This document shows positions 1-6,477 of a DNA stretch of 8,515 nucleotides, piece by piece (position 1 is the first letter of the stretch; each line of letters begins with the position of its first letter). This DNA is from Phycisphaerae bacterium (GTDB lineage Bacteria; Planctomycetota; Phycisphaerae; Phycisphaerales; SM1A02): assembly GCA_030432455.1 (NCBI GenBank), contig JAUIHC010000109.1, forward strand, positions 1 to 8,515, in the 5' to 3' direction. Both the position numbers and the translations under genes were made by a program. The notes beneath the pieces were generated by a model that worked only from the letters and a program-made list of their open reading frames with translations, made no database searches and had not been told where the DNA came from.

Positions 1-200
1 CGTCGCTCCAGCACGTCGTCGAGCACCGCGACGGTGCCGGCGCCGACCGGATTCTCGCTCGGCCGCACGAGCTCCTTGCCGGTGGCGAGCTTGACCTGCA
101 GGGAAAGCAGATCGTTGTTGCTCCGCGTGATCCCTCGCAGCACCATCTGCGAGGCGAGCATGTTCGGGACGCGGCCGAGAATCGAGGGAATGGCACTCAT
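1..200 (-). CDS. flgL: Flagellar hook-filament junction protein FlgL (HAP3), N-terminal fragment
   Basis: FlgL is the second hook-filament junction protein, sitting between FlgK and the flagellin filament outside the cell. Only the first 66 codons are in the window; the gene continues past the left edge. The visible protein starts MSAIPSILGRVPNMLASQMV and has the conserved flagellin-like N-terminal helix. The diagnostic FlgL/flagellin element follows at about residues 35-50 (LQVKLATGKELVRPSENPVG), equivalent to the usual LSTGKRI-RPSDDP motif. The ATG at 198-200 is supported by a GGAG Shine-Dalgarno (minus strand of 207-210) six bases upstream and by its position 17 bases after the flgK stop. 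It is the most distal visible gene of the flgI-flgJ-flgN-flgK-flgL operon, and adjacency to flgK strongly supports the name. Seen: motif, RBS and context. Not seen: the C-terminal half. Confidence 0.9.
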   Translation of the reverse strand, partial: MSAIPSILGRVPNMLASQMVLRGITRSNNDLLSLQVKLATGKELVRPSENPVGAGTVAVLDDVLER

Positions 201-217
201 GGACGACTCCGATCCGT

Positions 218-1924
218 TCAGGCGATGCTCAGGAGCACCTGCATCGCCTCGTCGATCACCGTGATGAACCGGGCCGCAGCCTGGAACTGACGCTGCAGCG
301 ACATGAGGTCGATGGCCTCCTCGTCGAGGCTCACCCCGCTCACGCCCTGACTCTGGGCCTCGAGACTCGACCGCACCAGGCGGCTGGACTCGAGACTGGT
401 CCTCGCCGCGCTCGTCCTGACCGCGAGTTCGTTCACCGACGCCTGCCACTCCTCGCGCAGGCTGCGGCCGCCGAAGGCGTCCACCCCCGCGTCCTCCAGC
501 GCGACCATCGCGAGCGCGGCACCGTTCCCGCCGGGCGTGAAGTCGTCGCTGGTCGAGAGCAGGGCGGGATCGTCGAGCAGGGCCTGATCGACCGCGAGGT
601 CGGTGGCGTCGGTCCCGGTGAAGAAGCCGTTGATGCCGAGGGCCGCGAGCGCCCCGCTGGTGTCGTCGCTGAAGGCGATCTCGCGTCCGGTCGCGGCCTG
701 CAGCACGAACTGCCCGTCGGGTCCGACCGACGCCGTGACGTCGGGGATCCCGAGATCGACATTGATCCGATCGACGAGGTCCTGAAGGCTGTCGTTCTGC
801 GGATCGACGGTGACCTGATGGGTCGAGCGGTTGCCGCTCGCCGGATCGACGACATGAAGCTGGAAGCTGCCGTTCTTGATCGAGTAGGGAAGCCCCGCGT
901 AACTGCCGCCGAGATTCGCGGTCGGATCGTCGAGCTGGATCGACCCCGTGAAGCTCGTCCGCAGCGACGATCCCTGGCCCTGCGAGTGCACGCGGTTCAC
1001 CTCGAACGCGAGCTGACCCGCGAAGTCGTCCAGGGCGGAGATCGCCGGATCGATGGTGTCGGCCCGCTGCCGCACGAGGGCGCCGATCGATCCCGATCGG
1101 ATGTCGAGGATGCTGCCGTCGGCGCCGACCCGGACCGTGACCTCGCGGCCGTTGGGGCCGCTCTCCGTGCGAAGCTCGAGTCCACGGCTCTCCCCCGCGA
1201 GCACGAGGGGGATCGACCCGACGAGGATGTCCACCGCCCCGTTGGGCTGGTCGATGGTCGTGACCTCGAGGAAGCCGGAGAGTTCGTCGATGAGCTGGTC
1301 CCGGCGATCCCGCAGACTGTTCGCACCGCCGGTGGTCCCGCCCTGGCCGCCTTCCGCGGCCGCGATCTGGCTGTTGATGGTCGCGATCTCGTCGAGCAGT
1401 CCATCCACCCGCTCGACCGAGGTGCCGAGCGAGCGGTCGACCTCGTTGCGGAGCGTGGTGTACTCGTCGCGAATGAGGTTCACATGGTCCGCGACGCTCA
1501 CCCCCTGCTGGAGCACCACGGTGCGCACCGCGTCGTCGAGCGGGTTGTTCGCCAGCTCGCTGAACGCGTTGAAGAACGCGGAGAGCCGGGACGAGAGATC
1601 GTCGCTGGAGAGTTCGTTCTGCACCGTCTCGACCGCGGTCAGGAACCGCTCGTCGATGGTCGCCGCGTTCTCGTCGCTGATCGCGTCGCGGAGCCGCGAC
1701 TGCAGCGCGAAGTCGATCGCACGGTTCACGCTGACCAGCGAGACGCCGGTCCCCACGAACTGGTTGCGACCGATCGCCTCCGGACGACTCGGCGCGAGGC
1801 TGGCGACCTGCCGGTGATACCCCGGGGTCGCGGCGTTGGCCATGTTGTTGCCAGCCACGCTGATCGCGGCCTGGCTGGTGAGGATGGCCGATCGGCCGAT
1901 CTGGAGGGCGCCGTTGAGTCCCAT
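218..1924 (-). CDS. flgK: Flagellar hook-associated protein 1 FlgK (HAP1)
   Basis: FlgK caps the hook and forms the first hook-filament junction layer; it is exported by the flagellar type III system and is a client of FlgN. The 568-residue protein is close to the usual size (about 550 in enterobacteria). Residues 17-36 carry the rod/hook-family N-terminal motif (SQAAISVAGNNMANAATPGY). The last 37 residues hold the matching C-terminal motif, SLDEEAIDLMSLQRQFQAAA followed by RFITVIDEAMQVLLS, which forms the D0 coiled coil with the N terminus. The region between contains Ser/Gly/Asp-rich surface domains typical of FlgK. The ATG start at 1922-1924 is backed by a strong GAGGAGAGG five bases upstream, which overlaps the flgN stop codon. 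The gene lies between flgN and flgL, the common arrangement. I see no truncation or frameshift. Confidence 0.96.
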   Translation of the reverse strand: MGLNGALQIGRSAILTSQAAISVAGNNMANAATPGYHRQVASLAPSRPEAIGRNQFVGTGVSLVSVNRAIDFALQSRLRDAISDENAATIDERFLTAVETVQNELSSDDLSSRLSAFFNAFSELANNPLDDAVRTVVLQQGVSVADHVNLIRDEYTTLRNEVDRSLGTSVERVDGLLDEIATINSQIAAAEGGQGGTTGGANSLRDRRDQLIDELSGFLEVTTIDQPNGAVDILVGSIPLVLAGESRGLELRTESGPNGREVTVRVGADGSILDIRSGSIGALVRQRADTIDPAISALDDFAGQLAFEVNRVHSQGQGSSLRTSFTGSIQLDDPTANLGGSYAGLPYSIKNGSFQLHVVDPASGNRSTHQVTVDPQNDSLQDLVDRINVDLGIPDVTASVGPDGQFVLQAATGREIAFSDDTSGALAALGINGFFTGTDATDLAVDQALLDDPALLSTSDDFTPGGNGAALAMVALEDAGVDAFGGRSLREEWQASVNELAVRTSAARTSLESSRLVRSSLEAQSQGVSGVSLDEEAIDLMSLQRQFQAAARFITVIDEAMQVLLSIA

Positions 1925-1929
1925 GACAA

Positions 1930-1938
1930 CCTCTCCTC
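1930..1938 (-). promoter_or_regulatory. Shine-Dalgarno of flgK overlapping the flgN stop
   Basis: On the minus strand the sequence reads GAGGAGAGG, five bases before the flgK ATG. It shares bases with the flgN TGA at 1937-1939. Ribosomes finishing the chaperone gene therefore stop on the initiation site of its client, consistent with translational coupling (inference). Confidence 0.75.
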
Positions 1939-2476
1939 AACTGGTCAGGTCGAGACCGGCGACGACGGGGACCCCGTCGCGAAGCCGCCCCCGCCTGCCG
2001 TAGACCCCGGTTCCCGAGAGCGCCCCGGCGACGCTCTGCACGATGCCCGCCATGTGTCGCGACAACGCGTCGCCCGCGGCCCTGACCGCGGACTGCTCCC
2101 GTCGCGCGGTGACCACCAGATCCCGCAGTTCCGCCGCCCGCGCCTCGAGTCTGGCCCCGAGGTCCTCGGGCAGCACCGCGACGATCGCGGTGATGGCCGA
2201 CTCCGGGTCGAGTCCGAGCGATCCCGACACCGCCCGCCCGGCCGCTTCGCGTCGCTCGTCGAGCGTGCGGAGACGCTCGATGATCTTCTGTTGCACCCCC
2301 GCGACCGTCGGCACCGCCTCCAGATCGGCGGCGCGGATCGCCTCGCGTTGACGCTCGATCGACTGCAGCAGACGGCGGTAGCCCTCGGCCTGCGTGTCGA
2401 GGATCTCCTGCAGGGTGCGGACGGCCTTGACGGCGGCCGGGGTGATGTCGGATGCGGTGGTGGATGCGGTGGTCAT
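1937..2476 (-). CDS. flgN: Flagellar export chaperone FlgN-like protein
   Basis: FlgN is a small cytoplasmic chaperone that binds the C-terminal ends of FlgK and FlgL and delivers them to the flagellar export gate. This 179-residue protein is somewhat longer than the typical 130-160. It is predicted almost wholly helical. The heptad-like region from about residue 15 to 150 contains the FlgN-type pattern: a helix with L-E/Q-R spacing, then VQQKIIERLRTLDERREAAG (61-80), where many FlgN proteins have a 'K-LL-L-LE-R' stretch. The C-terminal VYGRRGRLRDG (158-168) resembles the 'Y-G' tail seen in many FlgN proteins. It has no signal peptide or membrane segment. Its start codon overlaps the flgJ-like stop in an ATGA (2473-2476) and is preceded by GAGGAGG seven bases upstream. 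The position immediately before flgK is the strongest argument for function, since FlgN sequences are poorly conserved. Confidence 0.85.
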   Translation of the reverse strand: MTTASTTASDITPAAVKAVRTLQEILDTQAEGYRRLLQSIERQREAIRAADLEAVPTVAGVQQKIIERLRTLDERREAAGRAVSGSLGLDPESAITAIVAVLPEDLGARLEARAAELRDLVVTARREQSAVRAAGDALSRHMAGIVQSVAGALSGTGVYGRRGRLRDGVPVVAGLDLTS

Positions 2477-2937
2477 GCGCGGACCTCCTCGGTCCGGGGC
2501 GGGTTCGACACCCCGAGTCGGCGTTCGATGCGATCGAGCAACCGGCGTTCCAGCGAGGCGACCCCCGCGAATCCGGGCTGCGAGACGATGGCGTCGGCGA
2601 GCGACCGATCCATGAGATGTCCGAAGCGCTGTTCGGCGACCCCGCGCGAGAATCGTCCCGTCGGGGCACTGTTCTCGCGGGCCTCGCGCACGATCGGCTC
2701 GACGAATGTCGCCGCGATCAGCCGACGGGCCGCGAGACCCGCCAGGTCCTCGGGAGCGTCGGCGGCGGTCGCGTCACCGTCGAGACGCCGGACCATCTCG
2801 CGAAGGAACGAGGCCTGATCGGTCGAGGACGACTCGCCTCCGGTCGCGGGACCGCGACGCGGGGTCGCGAGGTCCGCCTTCGGACCGGTCCACTGCCCCG
2901 CCACGGGCTCGTGCATCATGGTCGGGATCACGGTCAT
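2473..2937 (-). CDS. flgJ: FlgJ-like rod-binding protein (no muramidase domain)
   Basis: The 154-residue product matches the N-terminal rod-binding half of FlgJ, the periplasmic scaffold on which the flagellar rod assembles. Residues 1-60 are a low-complexity, probably disordered leader. The recognisable domain is about 62-145: AARRLIATFVEPI-type helix (69-82, here ARRLIAATFVEPIVREARE) and then AEQRFGHLMDRSLADAIVSQ (101-120), equivalent to the 'FE-FL-ML-M' and 'Y-M-D-LA-IA' helices of the family. Dedicated FlgJ proteins of gammaproteobacteria (about 310 residues) carry a C-terminal glucosaminidase; here the protein ends at RTEEVRA with no such domain, as in many other phyla. The ATG at 2935-2937 is chosen because it overlaps the flgI stop (ATGA); no strong Shine-Dalgarno is visible, so coupling is likely. 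Met7 or Met8 are possible alternative starts. An in-frame open reading frame extends much further upstream but lies antisense-in-phase over flgI and is not real. Confidence 0.85.
   Translation of the reverse strand: MTVIPTMMHEPVAGQWTGPKADLATPRRGPATGGESSSTDQASFLREMVRRLDGDATAADAPEDLAGLAARRLIAATFVEPIVREARENSAPTGRFSRGVAEQRFGHLMDRSLADAIVSQPGFAGVASLERRLLDRIERRLGVSNPPRTEEVRA
2484..2490 (-). promoter_or_regulatory. Shine-Dalgarno of flgN inside the flgJ-like 3' end
   Basis: The minus strand reads GAGGAGG seven bases before the flgN ATG, within the last codons of the upstream gene. It fixes the flgN start at 2476 and gives it independent initiation in addition to the ATGA overlap. Confidence 0.7.
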
Positions 2938-4142
2938 CGCACGCCCGCCACGTGGAACTCGGCCTGAACCATGCCCTGCTCGCAGAGCAGACGAAGGACG
3001 TCGGCCTGCTTCTGGGCGGGCACCTGCAGCTTGTCGAGCTGACGCTGGAACTCCCGCAACATGAGCGGCGGCGTCTCGCGACCGCTGAGGATCACGCCCG
3101 CCTCCATCCGGATGTCGGGGTTCTCGAGCGTCGGCTCGCGGCGCGGCTCGACGCGGGAGAGCTGGAACCCGTCGATCGAGACATGCGCGTCCAGCAGCCG
3201 CGTGTTGCCGGTGATCGAGAGCACGCCGGCCGCGGGATCCCAGTCGATGCGGGCGGGCACCTCGATCACCCGAGCGAAGTCGATCGGGATGTCCTCGATG
3301 CGGGCGGCGAAGCGAAAGGCATCGTCCTCGACCTCGGGCAGCCGCACCAGCACGCCGTCCTCGCTGGCGATCGAGGCGAGATCGGTGAACCCGTCCTCCA
3401 TGAGCTCCTCGTTGATCGCGTCGACGATCCGCTGGGCGTTGGTGATCGTCCCGTGCGTCGGGTTGCGGAAGTCGAAGAGCACCTCGCGACGCCCGCGGTA
3501 GTACGGGTTGTCGTAGAAGTCCTGGTACTGCCGGGTGGACTCGTCGATCCCGCTGGTCGGCACGACGAAGGCGCCCTGGGCGGGACCGTCGATGACCGCG
3601 GTGGTCGGGGTGTCCTCGTCGACCACGAGCGGGCCCTGCGCGAACGCGACCGGCCGCGGCAGGTTCTCGGGATCGACGTCGAAGAGCATGGTCGGGTTGT
3701 CGCGAAGCGGAGTGACCCAGAGCCGCCCGCCCGCGAGCGAGGTCGCCCCGCCGCCCGCGATCGAGACCGAACAGGGGACATACCGCCCGCCCTGCTCGAC
3801 GAGCTGGACGGTGGCGGTGACGGTGACCAGCGCGATGCCCCCGGCCTTGAGGACGTCCTGAGGCAGATCGGTCTCGTCCACCGCCCCGCTGCGACGGAGC
3901 ATCTCGGCGTAGAGCCTCGCCGAGGCGAGGTTCCTGCCGGTGTCGCCGGTCCCGTCGAGCCCGGTCACCAGGCCGAGACCGGTCACGGTGCGGGGACGCG
4001 AGAACTCCGAGCGGAGCAGATTGCCGAGTCGGTCCGAGCTCTGGGCCGAGGCCGGGGTCGGGCCGATGAGGCCCACGAGCGCGGTCCATGCGCCCACCAT
4101 GACCGGGACCAGACCTCGAATGCGCAGGAAGTGCGTCTTCAT
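2934..4142 (-). CDS. flgI: Flagellar P-ring protein FlgI
   Basis: FlgI forms the periplasmic P ring, the peptidoglycan-level bushing around the rod. The 402-residue precursor (about 365 in E. coli) starts with a classic Sec signal: KTHFLRIR basic end, a hydrophobic core (11-28) and an ASA|QS cleavage site near residue 33. Family landmarks follow: TGLGLVTGLDGTGD (54-67), equivalent to GYGLVVGLDGTGD; ALVTVTATV (104-112); SLAGGRLWVTPL (135-146), equivalent to SL-GG-L-TPL; an NAQRIVDAIN helix (235-244); and a C-terminal QKQADVLRLLCEQGMVQAEF (377-396) matching the family's end. Residues 200-222 (Tyr/Asp/Arg rich) do not match the usual 'G-I-NGA-VERE' segment. The ATG at 4140-4142 is chosen for its signal peptide and the GGAGGA five bases upstream. 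A longer in-frame extension to 4886 is rejected: it is His/Arg/Asp-rich and antisense to the neighbouring gene. This is the first gene of the operon; flgA and flgH are not adjacent. Confidence 0.95.
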   Translation of the reverse strand: MKTHFLRIRGLVPVMVGAWTALVGLIGPTPASAQSSDRLGNLLRSEFSRPRTVTGLGLVTGLDGTGDTGRNLASARLYAEMLRRSGAVDETDLPQDVLKAGGIALVTVTATVQLVEQGGRYVPCSVSIAGGGATSLAGGRLWVTPLRDNPTMLFDVDPENLPRPVAFAQGPLVVDEDTPTTAVIDGPAQGAFVVPTSGIDESTRQYQDFYDNPYYRGRREVLFDFRNPTHGTITNAQRIVDAINEELMEDGFTDLASIASEDGVLVRLPEVEDDAFRFAARIEDIPIDFARVIEVPARIDWDPAAGVLSITGNTRLLDAHVSIDGFQLSRVEPRREPTLENPDIRMEAGVILSGRETPPLMLREFQRQLDKLQVPAQKQADVLRLLCEQGMVQAEFHVAGVR

Positions 4143-4147
4143 ACGGA

Positions 4148-4153
4148 TCCTCC
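4148..4153 (-). promoter_or_regulatory. flgI: Shine-Dalgarno of flgI in a small inverted repeat
   Basis: The minus strand reads GGAGGA five bases before the flgI ATG, which decides this start over the long upstream extension of the frame. It lies within a short inverted repeat (ACGGA-TCC-TCCGT, 4143-4155, 5-bp arms, 3-base loop). That hairpin is too small to call a regulatory switch. Confidence 0.75.
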
Positions 4154-4172
4154 GTGAATGACGGTGATCCGA

Positions 4173-4188
4173 GGCACGTGGCGTGCCA
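4173..4188 (-). promoter_or_regulatory. Candidate sigma-54 promoter for the flgI operon, palindromic
   Basis: The minus strand reads TGGCACGCCACGTGCC. Against the sigma-54 consensus TGGCACG-N4-TTGCW, the -24 half is a perfect seven-base match and the -12 half (GTGCC) keeps the essential GC, with exactly ten bases between GG and GC. Transcription would start near 4162, leaving a leader of about 20 bases that contains the flgI Shine-Dalgarno. Sigma-54 control of basal-body and hook operons is known in many bacteria. The core is also a perfect inverted repeat (GGCACG-TGG-CGTGCC, 4173-4187), so the plus strand reads a slightly weaker version (AGGCACG-N4-GTGCC) pointing at the divergent gene. The same symmetry could instead mark a repressor operator. 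Seen: sequence and spacing. Inferred: function. Confidence 0.55.
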
Positions 4189-4198
4189 GACGGACGGG

Positions 4199-4257
4199 CG
4201 TGATGGTGATGGCGGTGGTGCCGGCCGGGGTGGTGGTGGTAGTAGTGGTGGTGATGG
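4199..4257 (+). repeat. GTG/GGT-rich low-complexity tract before the membrane-protein gene
   Basis: An imperfect run of GGT/GTG/GAT triplets fills the half of the divergent intergenic region next to the rightward gene. Bases 4227-4239 read GGGGTGGTGGTGG, enough for a two-tetrad G-quadruplex in DNA or mRNA. Translated in the rightward frame it gives a run of eight valines; translated leftward in phase with flgI it gives histidines. Such biased output in both directions argues that it is non-coding. There is no gene between 4143 and 4253. Confidence 0.6.
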
Positions 4258-6446
4258 ACCGGCTTTCCTCGCGACAGATCGATGGTGTGCTCGGTGCCGT
4301 CGTCGGGCTGGGGACGATCCTCGTGCTGGGATCCCTCGTCATGCCCGGCTCGCCGATGGCGGGGCCGACGGCCCTCGTCCTGCTCGTCGAGCGGGGTTGG
4401 CCCGCCGCCCTCTGGATGCTGGCCGCGGTCGGGCTTGGGACGGTGGCCCTCCCCGCCCTCCCCCCCGCGCTCCGGGTCTCGGGGCTCCGACTCCCGCTCG
4501 GGGTGGCGGCGATGATCGTGCTCGACCTGACCCTCGGCGGACTCGGCCTTCTCGGTCGCGGGCACGAGACGATCGCGTGGCTGGCGGTGCTCGCGCCCGC
4601 AGGGCTCGGCGTCGGCGCGATCTGGCGATCGCGCCAGGACCGCGGCCCGGCACCCCCGGTCGATCCGTGGCGACTGGCGATTCCCCTCGGCATCCCGATC
4701 GGCGTTCTGCTGCTCGCCGCGACCTCGACGCCGGGCTGGCTCTGGGCGAGCGAGTTCGGTGGATACGACGCCCTGAGCTACCACCTGCAGCTCCCCCGCG
4801 AGTGGTGGCTCGCGGGCGGCATCGTCGAGACGCCGCACAACGCCTACGGCTCCCTGCCCGGCGGGGTCTCCGCCGCGTTCCTGCACCTGATGACGCTGGT
4901 CGGAGACCCCGGCGCCGCGGCGGTCACCTGCCAGATCCTCGTGGCGCTGCTCACCATCGCGGCGGCGGACGCGGCCGCGACGCTGACCGGCGTCTGGTTC
5001 GACGGCAACCCCCGCCAGACGATCGACATCGACGTCGCGACGTCGCGGGCCCGACTCGCGATGATCACGCTGATGGCGACGCCGTGGGTCGTGGTGACCG
5101 GATCACTCGCCTACGACGAGGCGCTGGTGATGATGGCGGCAGCGGCCGCCGCGGTCATCGTGCTGCGGATCGGCGATGCGTCACCGTCGCTGCCACAGGA
5201 CCTCCGCCACGGTGCGGTGCTCGGACTCGTACTCGCCGCCGCGGTCCTGGCCAAGGCCTCATCGGGGGTGCTGGTGGTGCTCCCGATCGCCGCGATGACC
5301 GCGGTTCTTCTGCCGATGCGACGCTGGCCCGCGATCGCGGCGGCGACCGCGACCGGCGGACTGCTCGCGTGCCTGCCGTGGCTCCTTCGCAACGCGGGGT
5401 GGACCGACAACCCGGTCTTTCCCTTCGCGACCGGGGTCTTCGGTGCGGGTGACTGGACCGCCGAACAGGTCGCCCGCTTCGCCGACGGCCACGCCTCGCC
5501 GGGCGGCAGCGCGGCGTTCGTCGCGGTCGTCCGGGAGTTCCTGCTTGACGATCTTCTCGGCGGCCTGCCGTCGGGCGAGCCGTGGCGACCGCAGTGGCTC
5601 GCGCTCCCACTGCTCGGCCTCGCCTCGTTCGGCCTGCTGCTGCTGCGACTCGCGCCCGAGACCCGACGACGGACGGCCGCGGTGCTGGCCGCGGTCGTGA
5701 CCGGCATCGTCGCATGGATGTTCCTCACCCACGCGAAGGCCCGGTTCCTGCTGGCGATCGCGCCGCTGCTCGCGGCCGCGGTCGGGCTCGCCGGGCTGGA
5801 GATCGGTCGTCCGCGACAGTGGGCTCGATGGGTGGTGGCGGGAGCCGCCTGGCTCGCGCCGCTCGGGCCGGTGCTGATCTTCGCGACCGAGAAGGACGGC
5901 GCCCCCGCCGCCGCGATCGGTGCCGACGAGGCGTTCGACGGTCGCGCCGACGCCGCGATGATCGCCGCCGCCGATCCCCGCACCGCCCGCGAACTCCGGG
6001 CGGACGCGACTCGGGCGTTCGTGCTTCACGATCTCCCCGACGACGCCCGCATCCTGATGGTCGGCGTCGCGGATCCGTTCCACCTGCCGTTCGCCTCGGA
6101 GACGGGCACGCCTCGCCTGCTCTACACCACGGTCTGGACCCGCGGCCCGCTGGAAACCGCCATCACCCGGGCGATCGACGCCGGGGCGGGCGATGATCCC
6201 GACGAGCTCGCCGCGAGCGTGGTCGAGCATCTGCGGACCGAGGGCGTCACCCACCTCCTGGTCGCGCCGACCATGCTGGAGATCTGGCGGGCGAGCGGAT
6301 GGCTCGATCCCGTGCTCGTCCCGGAACGCATCGCGGCCCTGTCCACCAGCCCGGGCGTGAGGATCGTCCATCGATTCCGGGACGGCGGCGTGCTGCTCTC
6401 GATCGCGGCGCCACCGGATCGAGCCGACACCGACGGATCCGCTTGA
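4254..6446 (+). CDS. Multi-pass membrane protein, probable GT-C glycosyltransferase-like (ArnT/PMT type)
   Basis: The product (730 residues from this ATG) has about 11-13 hydrophobic segments and then a soluble C-terminal region (about 570-730), probably extracytoplasmic. The first large loop carries the GT-C type acidic motif GGYDALSYHLQLPREWWLAG (from about residue 169, Asp172 being the candidate catalytic base), followed by a Pro/Gly loop (HNAYGSLPGG). Further family-like elements are YDEALVMM, LAKASSGVL, GWTDNPVFPF and AKARFLLAIAPLL. GT-C enzymes use polyprenyl-phosphate-linked sugars on the outer face of the membrane; the acceptor here cannot be told. The start is uncertain: the frame is open to an ATG at 4158 (and 4203, 4209), but residues upstream are low-complexity polyvaline, would overlap the promoter region, and none has a clear Shine-Dalgarno. 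It is divergent from flgI and 31 bases before the lipoprotein gene, suggesting co-transcription with the latter. A role in flagellin modification is possible but unsupported. Confidence 0.75.
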   Translation: MDRLSSRQIDGVLGAVVGLGTILVLGSLVMPGSPMAGPTALVLLVERGWPAALWMLAAVGLGTVALPALPPALRVSGLRLPLGVAAMIVLDLTLGGLGLLGRGHETIAWLAVLAPAGLGVGAIWRSRQDRGPAPPVDPWRLAIPLGIPIGVLLLAATSTPGWLWASEFGGYDALSYHLQLPREWWLAGGIVETPHNAYGSLPGGVSAAFLHLMTLVGDPGAAAVTCQILVALLTIAAADAAATLTGVWFDGNPRQTIDIDVATSRARLAMITLMATPWVVVTGSLAYDEALVMMAAAAAAVIVLRIGDASPSLPQDLRHGAVLGLVLAAAVLAKASSGVLVVLPIAAMTAVLLPMRRWPAIAAATATGGLLACLPWLLRNAGWTDNPVFPFATGVFGAGDWTAEQVARFADGHASPGGSAAFVAVVREFLLDDLLGGLPSGEPWRPQWLALPLLGLASFGLLLLRLAPETRRRTAAVLAAVVTGIVAWMFLTHAKARFLLAIAPLLAAAVGLAGLEIGRPRQWARWVVAGAAWLAPLGPVLIFATEKDGAPAAAIGADEAFDGRADAAMIAAADPRTARELRADATRAFVLHDLPDDARILMVGVADPFHLPFASETGTPRLLYTTVWTRGPLETAITRAIDAGAGDDPDELAASVVEHLRTEGVTHLLVAPTMLEIWRASGWLDPVLVPERIAALSTSPGVRIVHRFRDGGVLLSIAAPPDRADTDGSA

Positions 6447-6477
6447 CGCGGCGGTCCTCCGAGCCGACCGTGCGGTG

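Noticed and set aside
1886..1897. Perfect 12-base palindrome GGCCGATCGGCC near the flgK start
   Set aside because: It falls within codons of the conserved N-terminal helix, and GATC/CGATCG-rich words recur throughout this DNA; no second copy or promoter context was seen.
818..2818. Long rightward open frame (666 codons) across flgK, flgN and the flgJ-like gene
   Set aside because: It is antisense to three well-identified genes, is Arg/Asp/Gly-rich with no recognisable domain, and is what GC-rich codon bias produces on the opposite strand.
2706..4157. Rightward open frame (483 codons) opposite flgI
   Set aside because: Same signature of an antisense shadow: charged low-complexity protein with no motif, fully overlapping a certain FlgI.
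4143..4886. In-frame upstream extension of flgI, including a His-rich stretch that looks like a metal-binding leader
   Set aside because: The histidines come from the GTG/GGT tract read on the other strand. The extension lies antisense to the GT-C-like gene, and the start at 4142 has both a good Shine-Dalgarno and a signal peptide.
6447..6477. Short inverted repeat (CGGTC, 9-base loop, GACCG at 6452-6470) as a terminator between the GT-C-like and lipoprotein genes
   Set aside because: Five-base arms with no U tract; expected by chance at this GC content and not enough to separate the two genes.
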